A stretch of DNA of 5,105 bases from Nitrososphaerota archaeon. Lineage in GTDB: Archaea; Thermoproteota; Nitrososphaeria; Nitrososphaerales; Gagatemarchaeaceae. A program made the translations under genes and the position numbers. Of this stretch, positions 1-3,322 are shown one piece after another. Below the pieces are notes generated by a model, which worked only from the letters and a program-made list of their open reading frames with translations, made no database searches and was not told the origin of the DNA. The first letter of the stretch is position 1; each line of letters opens with the position of its first letter. The stretch spans positions 1 to 5,105 of the forward strand of contig PLCG01000040.1 of assembly GCA_003135575.1 (NCBI GenBank), given 5' to 3'.

Positions 1-227
1 CTACCAAGTACTATGCAACTTGCACCGTTCCATCAAACGGGACTTCCTGCATCGCGACGTCCACCGGGAGCGTCAACACCCTGACGAAGTTCGCTGACCA
101 GTGGAAGGGTTCCGTTCCAGACAAGTTCATACCGGTTGTTCAGGGTCTCACGTATCTCTTCACATTCGTTGCCACCTTCCAGGATGGAAGCACAGCAACG
201 GCCACAGCTTCAGTGGTTGCAGGCTGA
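1..227 (+). CDS. C-terminal end of an exported pilin-like surface protein (5' truncated by window edge)
   Basis: Only the last 74 codons are present; the first complete codon starts at base 3 and the stop is TGA at 225-227. The fragment has two cysteines (CTVPSNGTSC), one N-glycosylation sequon (NGT), and ends in a strand-rich segment containing FIPVVQGLTY and VATFQDGSTATA. The same pattern, IP-x-V-x-G-x-x-Y followed by TFQDG-x-T, closes the large surface protein at 3323-5032, so the two share a C-terminal module. Beta-rich C-terminal domains of this kind occur in archaeal pilin-like and other exported proteins. The N-terminus is outside the window, so signal type and length are unknown. Calling it pilin-like is inference, helped by the class III leader-like sequence that follows 6 bases downstream. 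No T-rich terminator is visible after the stop. Confidence 0.7.
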   Translation, partial: TKYYATCTVPSNGTSCIATSTGSVNTLTKFADQWKGSVPDKFIPVVQGLTYLFTFVATFQDGSTATATASVVAG

Positions 228-233
228 GTTGGC

Positions 234-296
234 ATGAAACATCAACGTAGGGCAGTCTCTGCTGCAATAACGGTTGCGTCAAGGCTTAACTCATGA
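234..296 (+). CDS. 20-codon frame starting like an archaeal class III (pilin) leader; possible truncated pilin gene
   Basis: An ATG 6 bases after the upstream stop opens a frame that ends at TGA 294-296. It encodes a basic start (MKHQRRA) followed by VSAAITVAS, then RLNS and a stop. The pattern Arg-Arg-Ala followed by a small/hydrophobic stretch resembles archaeal class III signal peptides, which are cut just before the hydrophobic segment of type IV pilins. A real pilin would continue the hydrophobic helix for about 18 residues; here it breaks after about 9, so no pilin can be made. Its stop overlaps the ATG of the next gene as ATGA. It may be the leftover 5' end of a second tandem pilin gene, a short coupling peptide, or chance. 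Because it is so short, support is weak. Confidence 0.3.
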   Translation: MKHQRRAVSAAITVASRLNS

Positions 297-514
297 CGAC
301 CGGCGACCCAAAGGCAGCCGATAGCGGGGCGGCGGGTCGCGTTCCACTTTGGGTATTGAGACTTCTCGTGGTTGTTGGGGTGTGCATTTTTGTCGGGGGC
401 TTCATCATTGGGGTTCCGTTAGTGGCGCTGGCTGGATTTTGTTTCGCCGCGGCCGGGGCACTGTGTTTGGTCTTCATGTACGCCAAAAGCTTGTCGTCGC
501 CGTGGGGAGTATAA
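293..514 (+). CDS. Small two-helix membrane protein of unknown function
   Basis: I do not recognise this 73-residue product. A hydrophilic start of about 17 residues (Thr/Asp/Ala/Gly-rich) is followed by two hydrophobic stretches, roughly residues 19-40 (WVLRLLVVVGVCIFVGGFII) and 41-65 (PLVALAGFCFAAAGALCLVF), and a short tail. The two helices are joined by almost no loop, so it is probably a membrane hairpin. Glycine and small residues in both helices would suit close packing or oligomers. The ATG is the only good start; it overlaps the preceding short frame by ATGA, and a weak TATA-like AATAAC lies about 25 bases upstream, so translation could be coupled or leaderless. It converges with the minus-strand gene ending at 565, leaving 50 bases with no evident terminator. 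Confidence 0.55.
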   Translation: MTTGDPKAADSGAAGRVPLWVLRLLVVVGVCIFVGGFIIGVPLVALAGFCFAAAGALCLVFMYAKSLSSPWGV

Positions 515-564
515 GCGACAACTTCGCGGTCGATTCGATGCTGTCCCGTCTTCAGGTGATAGGA

Positions 565-864
565 CTACCCGAGGGACATCCTGTAACCCTCATAGTGCAC
601 CATTGTGTTTCCTCCATATCCAAACAGCCAATATGTAACGGAGCCGTAGTGATTCAGGCAAGTGCAAAGCGATAGAGGTAGACCTGCACAGGGACGATAC
701 ACAGGATAACACGTTGGTTCTACAGGAATAAGGAAAAGGAACGCCCCAATAGCCAAAATGGATATCAGCAGAGCTGTGGTCTTGGTGCTGTTGCATCTAC
801 GGGTGATTTCAGACCGCGTTGCATGGCGGGTGATGACACCTCGCTTCTTAGATGCAGTTGGCAA
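565..864 (-). CDS. Small membrane protein, paralogue of the adjacent gene; TTG start or decayed start
   Basis: Unrecognised 99-residue product. After a basic N-terminal stretch there is one strong membrane helix at about 31-47 (ALLISILAIGAFLFLIP), then a Cys- and Pro-rich segment with four cysteines (C52, C59, C67, C69) and a tail with HYGSVTYWLFGYGG. The helix-to-PxxP junction and the YGS...LF..G tail match the neighbouring product at 848-1069, so the pair looks like an old tandem duplication; this copy has about 10 extra residues between helix and tail. The only start codon in frame is TTG at 864, which overlaps the upstream gene's end by 17 bases. An ATG at 796 lies in another frame just before the helix, so a 5' frameshift is also possible. 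Expression probably depends on the upstream gene. Confidence 0.5.
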   Translation of the reverse strand: MPTASKKRGVITRHATRSEITRRCNSTKTTALLISILAIGAFLFLIPVEPTCYPVYRPCAGLPLSLCTCLNHYGSVTYWLFGYGGNTMVHYEGYRMSLG

Positions 865-1069
865 GAACTGGAGTCAGCCATCCGAAGTTGCCGTGAACAT
901 AAGTCGCTCCTAAACTGAAAAGATAGGCAGAAGCAGAGCCGTAGCCGTCGCCACCAGTGATGCAGGGAAGGGGGACCATCGGGACGAGAGGCACGAAGAA
1001 GAAGAGCAGGGCGAAGCCTCCCAAGCCAATGGCGACCCAGCCTATAGCATCCCAGCCCCGCGCTTTCAT
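848..1069 (-). CDS. Small membrane protein with YGS/LF motif, first gene of a minus-strand pair
   Basis: Unrecognised 73-residue product. One membrane helix spans about residues 8-27 (IGWVAIGLGGFALLFFFV), followed by a Pro-rich turn (PLVPMVPLP), a single Cys, and a Gly/Tyr/Ser-rich tail containing DGYGSASAYLFSLGATYV that is probably outside the cell and partly buried. I chose ATG 1069 because the protein then starts MKARGWDAIG, directly ahead of the helix, and a weak box A (TAATTT) preceded by GGGAAAG lies about 26 bases upstream, fitting a leaderless message. ATG 1114 and GTG/TTG codons further upstream would give a longer basic N-terminus but run into the neighbour's promoter. It is divergent from the membrane-anchored regulator and overlaps its paralogue at 565-864, so the two are probably one transcript. 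Confidence 0.55.
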   Translation of the reverse strand: MKARGWDAIGWVAIGLGGFALLFFFVPLVPMVPLPCITGGDGYGSASAYLFSLGATYVHGNFGWLTPVLANCI

Positions 1070-1083
1070 GGGTTTGAAGTTGC

Positions 1084-1100
1084 TTCGGGCCGAAATTAGG
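1084..1100 (-). promoter_or_regulatory. Candidate box A and overlapping palindrome upstream of the 848-1069 gene
   Basis: On the minus strand CCTAATTTCGG lies centred about 26 bases before ATG 1069, with GGGAAAG upstream as a possible BRE. A perfect 11-base palindrome, TTCGGGCCGAA (1084-1094), overlaps the downstream side of this box. A regulator bound there would block TBP/TFB or polymerase, which is how many archaeal repressors work. The TATA match is weak and the palindrome is short, so both assignments are tentative. Confidence 0.3.
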
Positions 1101-1117
1101 CTTTCCCATAGCATTCT

Positions 1118-1133
1118 GGGAAATATTGATATC
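1118..1133 (+). promoter_or_regulatory. Candidate BRE/TATA promoter of the membrane-anchored regulator gene
   Basis: GGGAAATATTGATATC has a purine-rich BRE-like GGGAAA followed by an AT-rich box. The box centre is about 32 bases before GTG 1157, predicting a transcript start only a few bases upstream of the start codon. No Shine-Dalgarno sequence sits at a usable distance from that GTG, which agrees with a leaderless or nearly leaderless message. Confidence 0.4.
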
Positions 1134-1156
1134 CGAAGAAGGGCTTTCTCGCTCAA

Positions 1157-1696
1157 GTGAAAGGCCGCAAGCTAATCCTGTTCTTGCTGGCGGCCTTCGC
1201 CTCTCTCGAGACGCTCGTGGCGGTTGTCGGCGCGCTCGTCACGCCCTCGTGGGGCCCTGCTCTAACATCCCTAACAACCACACAGGGTGGCCCGACGAGT
1301 CCTTTCGTCCTCTATGCTCCGCCCCTCTCGATTGCCGGGTGGATCGCGGTAGGTCTCGTGGTGTTTCAGGGCCGGGCGAGCAGGCATTCGCAGGTCAAGA
1401 GCTTGTTCGCCCGCAAGGGGTTCGGGGGAGACGTGTATGACCTGATGATCGGGATGCGGGGCGGCGGCTCCAGGGTGTCGCTCTTGCAGAACATGGACTC
1501 CCCGAGGCACAGGCTCGAGCTGTCGGAGCTGACGGGGATCGACTGGAAGGAGGTCGACAGGCAGCTGGCAGTGTTGGAGAAGTACGGGCTCGCGAAGGTC
1601 TACGCGCAGTCTGGTACCGTTAAGCTGTACCAGGTGACGGAGCAGGGCAAGCTGTTGCTGGGCTTGATAGCAGAGCTGAATAACAAGACCGCCTGA
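1157..1696 (+). CDS. Membrane-anchored winged-helix transcriptional regulator
   Basis: This 179-residue protein joins a membrane sensor-like region to a DNA-binding domain. After MKGRK there is a helix at about 6-28, an outside loop of about 28 residues rich in Thr/Pro/Gly, and a second helix at about 57-70 ending in basic residues (QGRASRH) that face the cytoplasm. Residues 89-172 form a winged helix: helix 1 around DVYDLMIGM, helix 2 LELSELTGI, recognition helix DWKEVDRQLAVLEKYGL, then a wing and terminal helix (KVYAQSGTVKLYQVTEQGK). The order and the LEKYGLAK/YQVTEQGK signatures are typical of archaeal ArsR/MarR-like wHTH proteins. It could act as a one-component regulator that senses an envelope signal; the signal and targets are unknown. 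The start is GTG. It is divergent from the small membrane gene pair and ends 4 bases from a convergent gene. GC is visibly higher here than in the flanks. Confidence 0.8.
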   Translation: MKGRKLILFLLAAFASLETLVAVVGALVTPSWGPALTSLTTTQGGPTSPFVLYAPPLSIAGWIAVGLVVFQGRASRHSQVKSLFARKGFGGDVYDLMIGMRGGGSRVSLLQNMDSPRHRLELSELTGIDWKEVDRQLAVLEKYGLAKVYAQSGTVKLYQVTEQGKLLLGLIAELNNKTA

Positions 1697-1700
1697 TTAT

Positions 1701-1979
1701 CTAACGACATGAGAATCTCCTAAGAAGTATGAGACAGGAGCCGATGACGGCCAAAGAAACACCCAGCCATAGAGGAAATGAGTTCGAAAAAAAATCGAAA
1801 TAATATGATAGTTGAAGATAGTAATCGCAGCCCTGGACGGGCACTCCTCCGGTAAGGTGCTCACAATCATACACAAGAGTATAGGTCTGCAAACCAAAAA
1901 TGAGGACAAAGAGCAAGCCTGCTGTTAACAAAAGGATGCCTGAGAAGTATAAGCGTCGGCTGCTCTTCATTTCAATCAT
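1701..1979 (-). CDS. Small two-helix membrane protein with an outside Cys-containing loop
   Basis: Unrecognised 92-residue product. After MIEMKSSRR, a helix runs over about residues 11-31 (LYFSGILLLTAGLLFVLIFG), then a loop of about 35 residues with two cysteines flanking GGVPVQG (CEHL...GCDYY) and many tyrosines, then a second helix at about 70-86 (LWLGVSLAVIGSCLILL) and a basic end (RRFSCR). Both ends would be cytoplasmic by the positive-inside rule, leaving the Cys pair outside where it could form a disulfide. I chose ATG 1979 because GGAGAGC lies directly before it; ATG 1970 would remove three residues. The frame is open further up to 2060, but that would overlap the upstream gene by 38 bases. 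It lies 43 bases behind the Thr-rich surface protein gene with no terminator between them, so they are probably co-transcribed. Confidence 0.65.
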   Translation of the reverse strand: MIEMKSSRRLYFSGILLLTAGLLFVLIFGLQTYTLVYDCEHLTGGVPVQGCDYYLQLSYYFDFFSNSFPLWLGVSLAVIGSCLILLRRFSCR

Positions 1980-2007
1980 GCTCTCCGAGAGCGGATCCCA
2001 GGAGAGC
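1980..2007 (-). promoter_or_regulatory. Ribosome-binding-like GGAGAGC buried in an inverted repeat before ATG 1979
   Basis: On the minus strand GGAGAGC (1986-1980) touches the ATG and is perfectly complementary to GCTCTCC at 2007-2001, giving a 7-base-pair stem with a 14-base loop. A second, shorter pairing (GCTCT/AGAGC, 1992-1988 with 1984-1980) competes for the same bases. Either fold would hide the purine-rich site. The spacing to ATG 1979 is unusually short for a Shine-Dalgarno site, and to ATG 1970 rather long, so its role is uncertain. Confidence 0.35.
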
Positions 2008-2022
2008 CATCTATTCCGCCGG

Positions 2023-2718
2023 CTAAGGATACCTGACCAAGAGGAAGACGTTGTAGCCATACGACGGAGCGGCCTGAATCAGAATCCCGGCCCTTGGATT
2101 GACGTGGTTTGAAAGCATGAGCACAGTGCGGGAGTCACCAATGACGTTCCCTGCAATCTCGATGCTCTTGTCTGGGAAAGTCATATTGAAACGCATCGCT
2201 CCGATTGACATGGTTATGGTTGTCTGCGTTGTGGTGGTATAGTTTTGAGGAACGGGGCAACCGGAGTAGTTCGGCGGGCAGTAGGTCATGAAGTGCACTC
2301 CCATGAAGTCAACCGACCCGTTCAGGAAGTAGCTATAGCCAGGATTGCCAACAGCCGTGTCCTTCGATACGTCAGCGGTGCAGTAGGTTGACCCGTTGAT
2401 CGTCATCAAAGCGGTTCCCGTCCCGCAGTAATATGCGGTCACCGTCGTCGTGCTGGGAGCCCCTGCGCTGGTTATGGTTGTCGTGCTTGGAATGCCCACG
2501 TTCGTAATGGTAGTCGTGCTCGCTGGAAGCGTCGAGGTAACTGTGGCCGTCTGAGCCGGTGTGCTGGTGAGAAACTGTAGTTCGTGGCTGAATACTGTCT
2601 GGGTGGTCGTCGTGGTCTGCAGCAGCGTTCGGGCGGGAGTCATGCTGATTCCGGCATAAGTGGAAAGGACCGCGACGACGACTGCCGTTACAACGTAAGC
2701 TGCGATCTTGTCGCGCAT
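2023..2718 (-). CDS. Membrane-anchored, Thr-rich surface protein of unknown function
   Basis: This 231-residue protein starts MRDK, then has one membrane helix at about 5-24 (IAAYVVTAVVVAVLSTYAGI) that works as an anchor or uncleaved signal. Residues 30-97 are a Thr/Ser/Ala/Pro stalk ending in three degenerate copies of an 11-residue unit, (A/I)PSTTTITSAG. Residues 98-231 form a probable globular head with four cysteines (C98, C113, C147, C154) and five N-glycosylation sequons (N108, N133, N150, N159, N178). The C-terminus is hydrophobic but too short to be a second anchor. The layout (anchor, O-glycosylatable stalk, small head) is common in archaeal envelope proteins; no enzyme motif is visible. 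ATG 2718 is well placed just before the helix. It probably leads a two-gene unit with 1701-1979. Confidence 0.75.
   Translation of the reverse strand: MRDKIAAYVVTAVVVAVLSTYAGISMTPARTLLQTTTTTQTVFSHELQFLTSTPAQTATVTSTLPASTTTITNVGIPSTTTITSAGAPSTTTVTAYYCGTGTALMTINGSTYCTADVSKDTAVGNPGYSYFLNGSVDFMGVHFMTYCPPNYSGCPVPQNYTTTTQTTITMSIGAMRFNMTFPDKSIEIAGNVIGDSRTVLMLSNHVNPRAGILIQAAPSYGYNVFLLVRYP
2428..2526 (-). repeat. Three degenerate 33-base repeats encoding a Thr-rich 11-residue unit
   Basis: Within the surface protein stalk (residues 65-97) the units PASTTTITNVG, IPSTTTITSAG and APSTTTVTAYY follow each other. At DNA level this appears as recurring GTAGTCGTGCT / GTTGTCGTGCT / GTCGTCGTGCT blocks on the + strand about 33 bases apart. 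Such coding repeats can expand or contract and so change stalk length. Confidence 0.7.
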
Positions 2719-2756
2719 CTCAAATCCGCTTCAGAAGAAAAAAGCGTCGCAGCTGG

Positions 2757-2764
2757 CTAAATAG
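2757..2764 (-). promoter_or_regulatory. Candidate box A of the Thr-rich surface protein gene
   Basis: CTATTTAG on the minus strand is centred about 42 bases before ATG 2718, predicting a leader of about 16 bases. Between the box and the start lies an imperfectly placed inverted repeat, CGCTT-N9-AAGCG (2728-2746), near the expected transcript start. The TATA match is only moderate. Confidence 0.3.
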
Positions 2765-2797
2765 TTATGTCCGAATCGGGGGTCAGACTCGAGGGAG

Positions 2798-2835
2798 ATG
2801 CGAAGCCACCGTCCTAACCGCTGGATCACGGCCGC
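2798..2835 (-). other. tRNA-like 5' half (acceptor strand, D arm, anticodon loop), probably a non-functional remnant
   Basis: Read on the minus strand from 2835 the sequence gives a 7-base acceptor-like GCGGCCG, then TG at positions 8-9, a D arm ATCC-AGCGGTTA-GGAC with the conserved A14, GG and A21, then G and a possible anticodon stem GTGGC with loop TTCGCAT (U33, anticodon CGC, A37). The expected matching half is missing: the bases after the loop (CTCCC) pair poorly with GTGGC, no TTCGA-type T loop follows, and nothing downstream pairs with GCGGCCG. So a working tRNA cannot be drawn from contiguous sequence. It could be a truncated tRNA, for instance left by integration or rearrangement, or a chance match. 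Confidence 0.3.
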
Positions 2836-2905
2836 GCTGCGTCAGCGAGCCCAATACGAGGTATGAAACCAGATTGCGCTCATCGGCACAAGTCCAATCC
2901 TCCAA

Positions 2906-3181
2906 TTATGGTGCGTCCGCACCAGGCGCAATCAATCTCTTGGAACGCGAGTGAACACGGTACCCCTGAATCAGGAAAGCGATTCCAGTAGCAACTAGGA
3001 AGAAATACACGCCATGCCAGAACGCGGTGTAGATTCCTGCTTGCGCTTCAAACACAGAAGGAGGCAGAGTAGAGTCAGCCGGTACCGGCACCGTGGTATT
3101 CCCAACCAAAAGCAGGGCGATTCCTATACTGCAGAAGACTACGCCGACCGCGAACCAAGCAAGGTAACCCCGCGGGGTCAT
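2906..3181 (-). CDS. Small two-helix membrane protein of unknown function
   Basis: Unrecognised 91-residue product. A first helix spans about residues 6-27 (YLAWFAVGVVFCSIGIALLLVG), followed by an outside loop of about 25 residues (NTTVPVPADSTLPPSVFEAQAG, with one N-glycosylation sequon), a second helix at about 53-72 (FWHGVYFFLVATGIAFLIQG), and a basic cytoplasmic tail (YRVHSRSKR). The topology is like the product of 1701-1979, but I see no clear sequence kinship and it has no Cys pair in the loop. ATG 3181 is supported by a box A 23-29 bases upstream, implying a leaderless message. It is divergent from the large surface protein gene across 141 bases, so the two may share control. Confidence 0.65.
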   Translation of the reverse strand: MTPRGYLAWFAVGVVFCSIGIALLLVGNTTVPVPADSTLPPSVFEAQAGIYTAFWHGVYFFLVATGIAFLIQGYRVHSRSKRLIAPGADAP

Positions 3182-3203
3182 GATTCTCTTGCGTATAGGC
3201 CCA

Positions 3204-3210
3204 GATAAAT
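3204..3210 (-). promoter_or_regulatory. Box A of the 2906-3181 gene
   Basis: ATTTATC on the minus strand lies 23-29 bases before ATG 3181, the spacing expected if transcription begins at or within a few bases of the start codon. No Shine-Dalgarno sequence precedes that ATG, which agrees. Confidence 0.5.
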
Positions 3211-3242
3211 CAACCTGTGGTTCAGGCTAACTGGATTCATTC

Positions 3243-3275
3243 TGACAAAACTATTAATGACAAAACCTGACAAAA
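3243..3275 (+). promoter_or_regulatory. Three TGACAAAA copies around a TATA-like box, candidate promoter/operator of the large surface gene
   Basis: Identical 8-base copies TGACAAAA lie at 3243-3250, 3258-3265 and 3268-3275. Between copies 1 and 2 sits CTATTAA (3251-3257), the best TATA-like sequence before the + strand gene; it predicts a transcript start near 3280. Direct repeats flanking a TATA box are typical of activator or repressor sites, but the binding protein is unknown. The cluster is also about 65-95 bases upstream of ATG 3181, so it could act on the divergent gene. Confidence 0.45.
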
Positions 3276-3295
3276 AACCAGCAAGGTCTTGCCGT

Positions 3296-3319
3296 ATGGA
3301 AAATCAGGAGCTCGGGTGA
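3296..3319 (+). other. Seven-codon frame, same phase as the large surface gene, ending in TGA
   Basis: ATG 3296 opens MENQELG and stops at TGA 3317-3319, one codon (ACG) before TTG 3323 and in the same reading frame. With a transcript start near 3280 the ATG would lie within the leader. It may be a leader peptide, the true gene start broken by a nonsense change, or chance. GGAG at 3307-3310 and GGGTGA at 3314-3319 are the only Shine-Dalgarno-like bases before TTG 3323. Confidence 0.25.
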
Positions 3320-3322
3320 ACG

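Larger units (their letters stand above)
2719..2905. other. 187-base non-coding gap between two minus-strand genes
   Basis: Besides the candidate box A near 2760 and the tRNA-like half at 2798-2835, the gap holds two small inverted repeats: GTCCGA/TCAGAC with one mismatch (2769-2788) and CGCTG-CGT-CAGCG (2835-2847). No T-rich archaeal terminator is visible after the upstream gene's stop at 2906, and I see no open frame with coding character. Confidence 0.4.

Noticed and set aside
252..262. Small hairpin GCAG-TCT-CTGC after the first gene as a terminator
   Set aside because: Four-base-pair stem with no T run, inside the 234-296 frame; archaeal termination depends mainly on T-rich tracts.
349..675. 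108-codon + strand frame
   Set aside because: It overlaps the membrane protein at 293-514 in another phase and the end of the minus-strand gene, and has no membrane or domain pattern; shadow frame.
765..1109. 114-codon minus-strand frame
   Set aside because: Rich in Leu/Arg/Ser and covers the two small membrane genes in a different phase; the 848-1069 frame has the coherent helix and the shared motif instead.
2798..2835. Complete functional tRNA gene
   Set aside because: No contiguous 3' anticodon strand, T arm or acceptor strand can be drawn, so only a 5' half resemblance is reported.
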